Shown piece after piece: positions 6,304-13,820 of a DNA stretch of 19,753 bases. Source of the DNA: Chloroflexi bacterium UBA4733 (GTDB lineage Bacteria > Chloroflexota > UBA4733); NCBI GenBank assembly GCA_002404055.1, contig DHIZ01000433.1, positions 15,808 to 35,560 on the forward strand, written 5' to 3'. The number at the start of each line of letters is the position of its first letter. Position 1 is the first letter of the stretch. The translations under genes and the position numbers were made by a program. Under the pieces are notes generated by a model. It did no database searches, was not told the DNA's origin, and saw only the letters and a list, made by a program, of their open reading frames with translations.

Positions 6304-7434
6304 GTGCAGTACCGTGTCTTTGCCAGCGAATCAGTATGCAGTGGTCACCCCGACAAAGTGTGCGATGCAATCTCCGACGCCGTCCTGGATGCATGCCTGG
6401 CGGAGGATCCGCGTAGCCGGGTCGCCTGCGAAGCGTTGGCCACCGTGAACCGGGTAGTCCTGGCCGGAGAGATTACGACCGCAGCAAATGTTGATTTTAG
6501 GGAAGTCGTGCGCACCGTCTTACGCGATCTGGGCTATACCTTTCCCGATTACGGGTTTAGTGTCGACGAGGTCGAGATCGACGTTCGCTTGCACACGCAG
6601 TCCAGGGAAATCGGCATCGGCGTCGACCAGGAGGGCGCGGGCGACCAGGGCATGATGTTCGGCTACGCCTGCCGCGAAACACAGGACCTGATGCCCTTGC
6701 CCATCACGTTGGCGCACAGTCTGGCGCGCGGCATCGACTTTGCCCGGAGCAGCGGTATGCTGCCCTACCTGCGCCCGGATGGCAAGACGCAGGTATCCAT
6801 CCGCTACGAAGGTCAGCGGCCGGTTGGCGTTGACTCGGTCATCCTGGCTGCGCCACATGATCCGTCTGTCTCTCTGGCCCAGCTGGGCGACGATCTCTAT
6901 ATCGCAGTCGTCAAACCGGTGCTGGCCGAATCCGGCTGGAGCATCCCCGCCGAGTCTGTCCTGGTGAACGGGACCGGCGTCTGGCATCACGGCGGACCAG
7001 CGACCGACACGGGATTGACGGGGCGCAAGATTATCGTCGACGGTTACGGCGGCATGGCACGAGTCGGCGGCGGCGCTTTCAGCGGCAAGGATCCGACTAA
7101 GGTCGACCGCTCCGGCGCCTACGGTGCGCGTTACGTGGCCAAGAACATTGTTGCCGCCGGGCTGGCCGACCGTTGCGAGGTCGAGGTGGCCTACTGCATT
7201 GGGCGTGCGGAGCCAACAACCTTTGCCGTCGAAACGTTCGGCACCGAACACGCCAGCATTGCCGAGATTGACGACTTCGCCTGGAGCGTACTGCCCCTGT
7301 CGCCGCGCCAAATCATCGACACGCTCAACCTGCGCCAGGCCATTTATGGCCAGACCTCAGCCTACGGGCATTTCGGCAAGGCAGGATTGCCCTGGGAGCA
7401 GGTGCGCATCGCGGCGGCGGTGCCGGTGCGGTAG
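6304..7434 (+). CDS. metK: S-adenosylmethionine synthetase
   Basis: The 376-residue product makes S-adenosylmethionine from methionine and ATP in the cytoplasm. Motifs: SESVCSGHPDKVCDAISDA (residues 8-26, ATP/metal site), QEGAGDQGMMFGYA (109-122), GGPATDTGLTGRKIIVDGYGG (230-250) and GGGAFSGKDPTKVDRSGAY (255-273). The length is slightly below the common 380-400. The only sensible start is GTG 6304, after AAGGGA with ten spacer bases; an ATG at 6294 is out of frame. The gene is headed by a SAM-I riboswitch and terminator, giving feedback control. It ends 16 bp from the convergent small gene at 7451. Confidence 0.97.
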   Translation: MQYRVFASESVCSGHPDKVCDAISDAVLDACLAEDPRSRVACEALATVNRVVLAGEITTAANVDFREVVRTVLRDLGYTFPDYGFSVDEVEIDVRLHTQSREIGIGVDQEGAGDQGMMFGYACRETQDLMPLPITLAHSLARGIDFARSSGMLPYLRPDGKTQVSIRYEGQRPVGVDSVILAAPHDPSVSLAQLGDDLYIAVVKPVLAESGWSIPAESVLVNGTGVWHHGGPATDTGLTGRKIIVDGYGGMARVGGGAFSGKDPTKVDRSGAYGARYVAKNIVAAGLADRCEVEVAYCIGRAEPTTFAVETFGTEHASIAEIDDFAWSVLPLSPRQIIDTLNLRQAIYGQTSAYGHFGKAGLPWEQVRIAAAVPVR

Positions 7435-7450
7435 GGGGTGATGTCCCGCC

Positions 7451-7690
7451 CTACAGCGTCTCCCCGTCTACGTCGTTGTCGAAGCGGGCGATCACGCGGT
7501 CGAGGTAGACGCGCGCGGCGAGCAGGCGTTCGCGCTGGGCGGCTCGCATGTGCGTCCGCACGTCGGGCGGCACTAACTCTCGCAGGATGCCGCCCACCCG
7601 AATCCGGGGGCGTTGGCGTGCGCGCAGTTCCGCCTCCATGTCAGCGAGGCGTTGCTCCATCTCCGTGATGCGCTCTTCGTTGGTGACCAT
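7451..7690 (-). CDS. Small coiled-coil protein of unknown function
   Basis: The 79-residue product is highly charged. Residues 4-25 (NEERITEMEQRLADMEAELRAR) form an evident heptad-like coiled coil. They are followed by a short basic-hydrophobic stretch (RIRVGGILRELVPPDVRTHM) and a second helix rich in Arg and Leu. I do not recognise a family. ATG 7690 follows GAGGAG with nine spacer bases, which supports real translation; a longer reading from 7744 has no such site. There is no signal peptide or membrane segment. It faces metK tail to tail and diverges from the OB-fold/leuS unit. A protein-protein or nucleic-acid-binding role is a guess from charge only. Confidence 0.65.
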   Translation of the reverse strand: MVTNEERITEMEQRLADMEAELRARQRPRIRVGGILRELVPPDVRTHMRAAQRERLLAARVYLDRVIARFDNDVDGETL

Positions 7691-7815
7691 TGCTGTGATC
7701 TCCTCATCCTGGTTGCCGTTGGCGGAAGTCGTATCAGCCGGCACAGACCCTTCGTGACCGCCGGGCGAATGTAACGGTACGCTTGACGCCCAGAGGTTCG
7801 CTCTCTCATCTTACC

Positions 7816-7836
7816 ATTGCCGGGCGAGCCGGCAAT
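7816..7836. repeat. Perfect 8-bp inverted repeat abutting the leuS-cluster promoter
   Basis: ATTGCCGG-GCGAG-CCGGCAAT pairs perfectly around a five-base loop. Its last base is the first base of the -35 hexamer of the promoter at 7836-7865. It may be an operator, or simply a dispersed palindrome. There is no T run on either strand, so a terminator is unlikely. Confidence 0.5.
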
Positions 7837-7865
7837 TGGCAGCGTTGGGTCCTGTCGGCTATACT
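7836..7865 (+). promoter_or_regulatory. Sigma-70-like promoter for the OB-protein/leuS/prs cluster
   Basis: TTGGCA (7836-7841) and TATACT (7860-7865) are separated by 18 bp and each differs from consensus at one position. Transcription would start near 7872. That leaves about 49 bases of leader before the TTG start at 7921, which is too short for a T-box. This promoter is the main argument against a start at ATG 7783 for the first gene. Confidence 0.65.
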
Positions 7866-7920
7866 CGCCCGGTCCAGAGTACGTCTTGTCCGCCGCCGGC
7901 ATAGAGGAGCAGGCACCAGC

Positions 7921-8478
7921 TTGGAGCAGCGATCATATATCAGCGAGATCATCCTGGTGGCAATTGTCGGGGTTTTCGTCGTGTCCTGCCTGGCGGTCGT
8001 CAACGCAGTACACCGCGGCCTGCCGCAGGCGGCGGCGCTTGCCGCCGCTGAAACGCCGAATCCGACGGCTACGCCGGCGCCGACGCCAACCCGCCAGATT
8101 ATACTGACCACGACGAGCAGCTCGGCATCCGCCGCGACTCCGGCCAAGCCGACACCGACGGCCGGGCCGGATCTTGCGCAGTATCAGCCGGTCACAGGCG
8201 CCCAGTTGAATAGCCAATCGACGCAACTCACCGGCAAGAAAGTGGTCATCAGTGGGACCGTCTTTTACGTCAACCCACGGGGGGAGAATACCTGGGTGCA
8301 GGTTCTGACCCAGGATAATGTTTACGTGAACGTGAATTTTGCCGGCCAATCCGACGTGCAAAAGAGCCAGCAGGTCAAGGTCTACGGTACGGCCGCCGGT
8401 AAGACCACCATTCAGGTGAGCGGCGTAGACTATGTGCAGCCTTACCTGAATCCCGGCGAGATTATCCAGAAGGGATAA
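7921..8478 (+). CDS. Membrane-anchored protein with OB-fold-like domain
   Basis: The 185-residue product has one hydrophobic helix (residues 8-29) at the N-terminus, an extended Pro/Thr/Ala-rich linker (about 42-85, with TATPAPTPT), and a beta-rich domain from about 95 on. In that domain, QLTGKKVVISGTVFYVNP, TWVQVLTQDNVYVNVNF, KSQQVKVYGTA and TTIQVSGVDYV look like the strands of an OB-fold of the tRNA-anti/DUF type. The domain is most likely outside the membrane. The TTG start at 7921 follows AGAGGAG with 11 spacer bases and lies downstream of the promoter. leuS begins four bases after its stop, so the two are cotranscribed. Family assignment and ligand are uncertain. Confidence 0.75.
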   Translation: MEQRSYISEIILVAIVGVFVVSCLAVVNAVHRGLPQAAALAAAETPNPTATPAPTPTRQIILTTTSSSASAATPAKPTPTAGPDLAQYQPVTGAQLNSQSTQLTGKKVVISGTVFYVNPRGENTWVQVLTQDNVYVNVNFAGQSDVQKSQQVKVYGTAAGKTTIQVSGVDYVQPYLNPGEIIQKG

Positions 8479-8482
8479 CGAC

Positions 8483-10990
8483 ATGACCGTGTTGGAGCAG
8501 ACAACCAACCGGGCTGGTCGGCGCGATGACCCCGGTCGGTACGATCCGCAGGCGCTGGAGGCTCGCTGGCAGCCGATCTGGGACCAGATGGGGCTCGATC
8601 GCGTGCTGGAATCGACGGACCTCCCGAAGTTCTATTGCCTGGACATGTTCCCTTACCCCTCTGGTGACGGGCTGTCCGTTGGGCACGGCCATAACTATAT
8701 CCCGACGGACGTGGTCAGTCGTTACATGCGCATGCGTGGCTACAACGTCTTGCACCCGATGGGCTGGGACGCTTTCGGCCAACCGGCGGAGAACGAGGCG
8801 ATCAAGCGCGGCCGCCATCCACGGGAGACAACCGCCCGCAACACTGCCAACTACAAGCGCCAGTTGCGGCTCGTCGGCAACAGCTATGACTGGGAGCGCG
8901 AGATCGATTCCAGCACCCCGGAGTATTACCGCTGGACGCAATGGTTCTTCCTCTTGCTGCACCAGCGCGGCCTGGCCTACCGTGCCAATGCGCCGGTGTG
9001 GTGGTGCCCGTCCTGCCAGACAACCCTGGCCAACGAGGAGGTCCACAGCGGCCTCTGCTGGCGCTGTGACACGTCGGTGGAACGGCGGGAGATGGAGCAG
9101 TGGTACTTCCGCATCACCGCCTACGCCGATCGCCTGCTGGACGACCTGAAAGACATCGACTGGCCCGAGAGCGTCAAGACGATGCAAGAGAACTGGATCG
9201 GGCGCAGTGCCGGCGCGCTGGTGCGCTTCCACGCGGAGGACGGCACGGAGCTGCCGGTCTTTACGACTCGTCCAGATACCCTGTTCGGGGCCACGTTCTT
9301 CGTCATGGCTCCTGAACACCCGCTGGTAGCGCGGTTGACAACTCCCAATCAACAGGCTGCCGTCGACGAGTACGTCGGTATGGCCAGGCGGACGACCGAA
9401 ATTGAACGCACGTCCACCACGCGCACCCGCACCGGCGTGCCGATTGGCGCCGTCGCCATCAACCCGGTCAACGACGAACGCATCCCCATCTGGATCGCCG
9501 ATTACGTGCTGCCCAGTTATGGCACCGGCATGATCATGGCGGTGCCGGCCCACGACGCCCGCGACTTCAGCTTTGCCGGCAATTACGACCTGCCAATCAA
9601 AGTCGTCGTCGTGCCTGTGGGCGAAGACGCCAACACTGCCCTTGACGCTACCTACCCCGGAGATGGGCGCCTGGTGAACTCCGGCTCCTACTCCGGCCTA
9701 CCATCCAGCGACGCCAAGCGGGAGATCACCAAAGACCTGGAACGCCAGGGGTTGGCCGAGTTCCAGATCAACTACAAGTTGCGTGACTGGCTGATCAGTC
9801 GCCAACGCTACTGGGGTGCGCCCATACCGATCGTGCATTGTCCAGAGCACGGTCCCGTGCCGGTGCCCGAGAGCGAGTTGCCCGTGCAACTGCCGGAGAT
9901 CGTCGATTGGCAGCCGACGGGGACTGGCCGCTCGCCACTGGAGACGGCACCTGACTGGGTGCAGACGACCTGCCCGCAGTGCGGCGGTCCGGCCCGGCGG
10001 GAGACCGACACCATGGGCGGCTTCGCCTGTTCGTCCTGGTATTTCCTGCGCTTTTGCTCGCCGCGCGACGCGACACAGGCCTTTGACCCGGCAGCAGTCA
10101 ACTACTGGATGCCGGTGGACCTTTACGTCGGTGGCCTGGAGCACGCGGTCATGCATCTGCTTTACGCGCGCTTCTGGACCAAGGTGATGTACGACGCCGG
10201 GCTGGTGACCTTCAGCGAACCGTTCGCCCGCTATCGCCCGCAAGGGGTGGTGCATTCGCCCCTGCCCGATCAGCACGGCAACGTCGGCAAACGCATGTCG
10301 AAAAGCCGCGGCAACGTCATCACCCCGGATAGCGTCGTGGACGCGCACGGGGCGGATGCCTTGCGCCTGTACGAGTTGTTCATCGGGCCGTTTGAGCAGA
10401 ACCTGATCTGGGACGAAAAAGGTATCAATGGCGTTGACCGGTTTCTCAGCAGGGTCTGGGACCTCTGCACGATGGAGTACGACTCCACTACAACAACCGA
10501 CGACGACGGCCTGCTGCGGCTTCAACACAAGACAATCAAGAAAGTCGGAGACGACCTGGCGGAGATGCGCTTCAACACGGCCGTCAGTTGCTTGATGATT
10601 TTGCTGAACGAGCTGGCAGACGCCGTGCGTGGCAGTCGCATCAGCACCGCTGTCTGGCGGAAGGCCACCGAAACGCTGATTCTGCTGCTGGCCCCGATGG
10701 CCGTGTTTCAAGCGGAAGAGCTCTGGCATCGTCGCGGCGGCGAAGGCAGTGTACACCGGCAAGCCTGGCCCGAGTATGACGCTACGCTGGCGACGGATGC
10801 CCTGGTGAATATCGCCGTGCAGATCAACTCCAAGCTCCGCGACCGCCTGGACGTGTCGGCCGACGCCGCGGAGGAAGAGGTGCGTGACCTTGCGGTTCGC
10901 CTCCAGCGCGTGATGGAGGGGTTGCAGGGCAAGCAGGTCGTCAAAGTCTTCTACGCTGCCGGCCGCCTGATCAACTTCATAGTGCGCTGA
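8483..10990 (+). CDS. leuS: Leucyl-tRNA synthetase
   Basis: The 835-residue product is a complete class I synthetase that charges tRNA-Leu. Seen in order: FPYPSGDGLSVGHGHN (56-71, HIGH region), a zinc-knuckle-like CPSCQTTLANEEVHSGLCWRC, the editing domain with TTRPDTLFGATFF and GTGMIMAVPAHDARDF, a second CPQC cluster, the LeuS segment MGGFACSSWYFLRF, YVGGLEHAVMHLLYARFW, and KRMSKSRGNVI (from residue 603), then the anticodon-binding helical domain and a C-terminal domain ending KVFYAAGRLINFIV. The first His of the HIGH motif is Ser here. ATG 8483 follows AAGGGA with nine spacer bases and is four bases after the OB-protein stop. Confidence 0.98.
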   Translation: MTVLEQTTNRAGRRDDPGRYDPQALEARWQPIWDQMGLDRVLESTDLPKFYCLDMFPYPSGDGLSVGHGHNYIPTDVVSRYMRMRGYNVLHPMGWDAFGQPAENEAIKRGRHPRETTARNTANYKRQLRLVGNSYDWEREIDSSTPEYYRWTQWFFLLLHQRGLAYRANAPVWWCPSCQTTLANEEVHSGLCWRCDTSVERREMEQWYFRITAYADRLLDDLKDIDWPESVKTMQENWIGRSAGALVRFHAEDGTELPVFTTRPDTLFGATFFVMAPEHPLVARLTTPNQQAAVDEYVGMARRTTEIERTSTTRTRTGVPIGAVAINPVNDERIPIWIADYVLPSYGTGMIMAVPAHDARDFSFAGNYDLPIKVVVVPVGEDANTALDATYPGDGRLVNSGSYSGLPSSDAKREITKDLERQGLAEFQINYKLRDWLISRQRYWGAPIPIVHCPEHGPVPVPESELPVQLPEIVDWQPTGTGRSPLETAPDWVQTTCPQCGGPARRETDTMGGFACSSWYFLRFCSPRDATQAFDPAAVNYWMPVDLYVGGLEHAVMHLLYARFWTKVMYDAGLVTFSEPFARYRPQGVVHSPLPDQHGNVGKRMSKSRGNVITPDSVVDAHGADALRLYELFIGPFEQNLIWDEKGINGVDRFLSRVWDLCTMEYDSTTTTDDDGLLRLQHKTIKKVGDDLAEMRFNTAVSCLMILLNELADAVRGSRISTAVWRKATETLILLLAPMAVFQAEELWHRRGGEGSVHRQAWPEYDATLATDALVNIAVQINSKLRDRLDVSADAAEEEVRDLAVRLQRVMEGLQGKQVVKVFYAAGRLINFIVR

Positions 10991-11005
10991 GGCATCGGCT
11001 ATGAT
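10976..11005 (+). promoter_or_regulatory. Possible internal promoter for prs at the leuS 3' end
   Basis: TTCATA (10976-10981) and TATGAT (11000-11005) are 18 bp apart; the -10 has one mismatch and the -35 two. It would start transcripts near 11012, just before the short upstream ORFs in front of prs. Read-through from leuS is equally possible. Confidence 0.35.
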
Positions 11006-11025
11006 GCTGCTTGTGTCGGAGGGGA

Positions 11026-11115
11026 ATGTCCGAATGGCGTTCCACGATCAGAGAACCTAAACTGGCACTGCCGGAAGGGTTGGAGATGCGCACCGCCAAG
11101 AGAAAAACAACGTGA
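11026..11115 (+). CDS. Short ORF translationally coupled to prs (leader peptide candidate)
   Basis: An ORF in the leuS-prs gap runs from ATG 11026 to TGA 11113-11115 (29 codons). An internal ATG at 11086 in the same frame is preceded by a strong GGAAGGG (11073-11079) with six spacer bases, giving a 9-residue basic peptide, MRTAKRKTT. Its stop overlaps the prs GTG in the sequence GTGA (11112-11115), whereas prs has only a poor ribosome site of its own. A third tiny ORF, MAFHDQRT (11034-11060), follows GGAGGGG. Coupled translation of prs is the likely role; conservation is unknown. Confidence 0.4.
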   Translation: MSEWRSTIREPKLALPEGLEMRTAKRKTT

Positions 11116-12050
11116 GTCAGTCGCTACAGGTATTCTCCGGTACTTCAAATTTGGCACTGGCCCAGGAGGTCTGCGCCTTTTTGCAGATCCCGTTGGGTGC
11201 AGCATCCATTGATCGCTTCCCCAACGACGAGTTGCGCCTGCGCATCGAGCAGAATGTGCGCGGTGCCGATATTTTCGTCGTGCAGTCCATGAGCGAACCG
11301 GTCGACCAGCACATCATGCAGTTGCTGATCATGATCGATGCCCTGCGGCGTGGTTCGGCCGACCGCATCACAGCGGTCGTGCCGTACTTCGCCTACGCCA
11401 AGCAGGAGAAGAAGACGGCGCCGCGCGAACCAATCTCGGCAAAGCTGGTGGCCAATCTGCTCACGGTGGCCGGGGCTGATCGCGTTTTGACGATGGACTT
11501 GCACGCTGCGGCCATTGAAGGCTTTTTTGACATTCCGGTAGACCACCTGCGCGGCGCCGCGATCCTGGCCGATCACGTGCGCTCCCTGGGCTTACAGAAC
11601 CTCGTCGTGGTGTCACCGGACGCCGGCGGCGTAGCGCGTGCCAACGACTTCCGCTACCGCATCGGCGCCTCCCTGGCGATCATCGCCAAGCAGCGGCTGC
11701 GGCCGGACGCTGTGGAGGTGATCGAGATGGTGGGTGACGTGCGCGGCCGGACTGCCGTCATCGTTGATGACATGATCTCCACGGGGGGCACCCTGCTGGA
11801 GGCTGCCCATCTGTTGCGCCAGCGCGGCGCCGCCGCCGTCTATATGGTCGCCACCCACGCCATTTTGGCCGGCAACGCCGCCGAACGCATGCGTTCCGGC
11901 GTTCTGGATCGGGCGATCGTGACGAACACGATCGCCGTGCCCGATTCCAAGCGTGGTGAGGCGCTGACGGTGCTCTCGGTTGCCCCCTTATTGGGGGAGA
12001 CCATCCGCCGGATCCATGAGAACATGTCCGTCAGCGCGCTGTTCACCTAG
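11112..12050 (+). CDS. prs: Ribose-phosphate pyrophosphokinase (PRPP synthetase)
   Basis: The 312-residue product transfers pyrophosphate from ATP to ribose 5-phosphate, making PRPP for nucleotide, NAD, histidine and tryptophan synthesis. Motifs: FSGTSNLALAQEV (8-20), RFPNDELRLRI (35-45), the ATP flexible loop YFAYAKQEKKTAPREPISAK (92-111), MDLHAAAIEGFFDIPVDHL (128-146), SPDAGGVARA (168-177), and the PRPP loop VIVDDMISTGGTL (216-228). The start is GTG 11112, matching the family N-terminus, with a weak ribosome site but overlapping the stop of a short upstream ORF. It is followed after nine bases by the CNNM/CBS gene. PRPP is also needed for the NadC step of NAD synthesis. Confidence 0.97.
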   Translation: MSQSLQVFSGTSNLALAQEVCAFLQIPLGAASIDRFPNDELRLRIEQNVRGADIFVVQSMSEPVDQHIMQLLIMIDALRRGSADRITAVVPYFAYAKQEKKTAPREPISAKLVANLLTVAGADRVLTMDLHAAAIEGFFDIPVDHLRGAAILADHVRSLGLQNLVVVSPDAGGVARANDFRYRIGASLAIIAKQRLRPDAVEVIEMVGDVRGRTAVIVDDMISTGGTLLEAAHLLRQRGAAAVYMVATHAILAGNAAERMRSGVLDRAIVTNTIAVPDSKRGEALTVLSVAPLLGETIRRIHENMSVSALFT

Positions 12051-12059
12051 GAGCAGGTG

Positions 12060-13364
12060 ATGGACGGGGGCGCGGTAGCCCAACTCGTCGTGGTTATCGG
12101 GTGCGTCATCCTATCCGCCTTCGCGTCAGCAGCCGAAACCGGCCTGACCGGCGTGCGGCGCAGCCGCATCCTGCAACTGGCCGAGGAGCAGGCGAACAAG
12201 CGGGCGCGTCTGGTAGCCGGATTGCTCGGCGCTCCGCAGCGCTTCCTGACGACCATCCTCGTGCTGAACTCCGTGGCAGTGATCGTCGCCTCCAGCCTCG
12301 CCACGGAGTTGTCCTTGCGTTACATGCCGGCAAACCCGCCCTGGTTGCGCGATGTCGCTGCGGCGGTCGTGATATCGTCGGTCGTCTTGATCTGCTCCGA
12401 GATCACGCCGAAACTGCTGGCCATTCAGAACACCGAGCGGGCGGCACTGCTCCTTGGTCCCATAGTGAATGTGTTCTCCACGCTGCTCACACCGCTTATC
12501 GCCGTTTTGACCTGGATCACTGGCGGGTTAGCGCGACTCTTCGGTGGCCAGACGACGCGGCTCGACCATCAATACACCGAGGAAGAGTTGCGCATGCTGG
12601 TCGAGGTCGGCGAACAGCAGGGCGTGCTGGAAGAGGAAGAGACTGCCATGATCCATGGCGTCTTTGAGTTCGGAGACACCCTTGTGCGCGAGGTGATGCG
12701 GCCACGCATCGACGTGTCAGCGGTGGCGGTCGATGCGCCAATCCAGGAGGTCGTCGACGTCGCTATGAATGCCGGTCACTCCCGCATTCCCATGTTTGAG
12801 AACTCGATCGACAACGTGATCGGCGTCCTCTATGTCAAGGACCTCCTGCGATTCCTGCTGCCTGACCAACAACCTATCAACCTGCGCGACCTTGCCCGCC
12901 CGCCGTTTTTCGTACCCGAATCCCAGAAGGTGACCCAGGTTTTCCACGACATGCGCGCGACAAAGGTCCACATGGCCATCGTGGTGGATGAGTACGGCGG
13001 CACCGCCGGGGTCGTGACCATTGAGGACCTGCTGGAGGAAATTGTTGGTGACATTCAGGACGAATACGACACCGAGGCTCCGACTATCGAGGCTGAGGAG
13101 GAAGGCGTCTACCTGGTCGACGGCAGCGTCAGTATGAGCACCATCGACGAGCTCATGGAAATGCATCTCGAATCGGACGCCTACGACACCATCGGGGGGC
13201 TGGTATATAGCCAGCTTGGCGCCGAGCCGTCGGAGGGGGAAAAGGCGGTGGTCGGTCCGCTGCAGGCGACCGTCGTGGAAATGGATGGTCGGCGCGTGCG
13301 GCGAGTCCGGGTCCAGCGGCGCAGTGAGACGCCGGAGACAGATGGCAGTGGCGGCGCAAAGTGA
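12060..13364 (+). CDS. CNNM/CorC-HlyC family CBS-domain membrane transporter
   Basis: The 434-residue product has the three-part layout of CNNM/CorC proteins (often named hemolysin-like), linked to magnesium or other cation export. The N-terminal DUF21/CNNM membrane domain has hydrophobic segments near residues 8-25, 63-82, 98-113 and 130-155, with the conserved SEITPK at 113-118. A CBS pair follows (from about 210: VMRPRIDVSAV..., then FFVPESQKVTQVFHDM ... EYGGTAGVVTIEDLLEEIVG). The CorC/HlyC C-terminal domain (about 345-425) has DGSVSMSTIDELMEMH. ATG 12060 follows AGGAG with six spacer bases; a GTG at 12057 is too close. It overlaps cdd by four bases. Confidence 0.93.
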   Translation: MDGGAVAQLVVVIGCVILSAFASAAETGLTGVRRSRILQLAEEQANKRARLVAGLLGAPQRFLTTILVLNSVAVIVASSLATELSLRYMPANPPWLRDVAAAVVISSVVLICSEITPKLLAIQNTERAALLLGPIVNVFSTLLTPLIAVLTWITGGLARLFGGQTTRLDHQYTEEELRMLVEVGEQQGVLEEEETAMIHGVFEFGDTLVREVMRPRIDVSAVAVDAPIQEVVDVAMNAGHSRIPMFENSIDNVIGVLYVKDLLRFLLPDQQPINLRDLARPPFFVPESQKVTQVFHDMRATKVHMAIVVDEYGGTAGVVTIEDLLEEIVGDIQDEYDTEAPTIEAEEEGVYLVDGSVSMSTIDELMEMHLESDAYDTIGGLVYSQLGAEPSEGEKAVVGPLQATVVEMDGRRVRRVRVQRRSETPETDGSGGAK

Positions 13365-13777
13365 GAGCCGACGACACCAACGAGCTCATAGTCCGCGCCA
13401 TCGTCCTGGCATCAGCGGCACGCGAACACGCCTACGCGCCATACTCCCAGTTTCGCGTCGGCGCGGCGGTAGCGACTGCCGATGGCCGCCTCTTCGCCGG
13501 CGCGAACGTTGAGAACGCTTCCTTCGGCCTGACCGCCTGCGCCGAGCGCGTCGCGCTCTGGACCGGCACTGTCGCCGGTGCGAGCGACTTCATCCTGGTT
13601 GTCGTCGTGACCGATACCAGGCAACCAGTGACGCCGTGCGGCGCCTGCCGCCAGGTGCTCTCCGAGTTGGCGCCCGAGGCGCTTGTGGTCATGACCACGT
13701 TGGGCGGCCTGCGTCAGGATGCAACCGTCAAGGAGTTGTTGCCGGGAGCCTTCGGCAGGAGGGACCTGACTTCCTAG
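13361..13777 (+). CDS. cdd: Cytidine deaminase
   Basis: The 138-residue product is a full-length homotetrameric-type cytidine deaminase, converting cytidine and deoxycytidine to uridine forms in pyrimidine salvage. It has SQFRVGAAVATADG, the substrate pair NVENASFG (49-56), the catalytic CAE at 60-62 (zinc ligand Cys60, proton shuttle Glu62) and PCGACRQVL with zinc ligands Cys93 and Cys96. The GTG at 13361 overlaps the TGA of the preceding gene in GTGA, so it is translationally coupled and last in the rightward cluster. A 13-bp palindrome TCCCGG-C-CCGGGA (13784-13796) follows but has no T run. Confidence 0.96.
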   Translation: MRADDTNELIVRAIVLASAAREHAYAPYSQFRVGAAVATADGRLFAGANVENASFGLTACAERVALWTGTVAGASDFILVVVVTDTRQPVTPCGACRQVLSELAPEALVVMTTLGGLRQDATVKELLPGAFGRRDLTS

Positions 13778-13820
13778 CGCCACTCCCGGCCCGGGACAGC
13801 GGTCAGCGCCAGGGGCACTC

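Noticed and set aside
7783..7920. Longer OB-fold protein from ATG 7783
   Set aside because: The extra segment is Arg-rich, covers the promoter at 7836-7865, and would bury the membrane helix away from the N-terminus.
7866..7920. T-box riboswitch before the leuS cluster
   Set aside because: The leader is only about 50 bases and lacks the specifier stem and the T-box consensus.
8462..9553. 363-codon open frame on the minus strand
   Set aside because: Antisense to leuS, whose translation carries all class I synthetase motifs; no domain or ribosome site on the minus strand.
9698..10762. 354-codon open frame on the minus strand
   Set aside because: Also antisense to leuS, in the KMSKS half; composition is that of a shadow frame.
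13784..13796. TCCCGGCCCGGGA as a bidirectional terminator between cdd and the RmlD-like gene
   Set aside because: The stem is short with almost no loop, and there is no T run on either strand.
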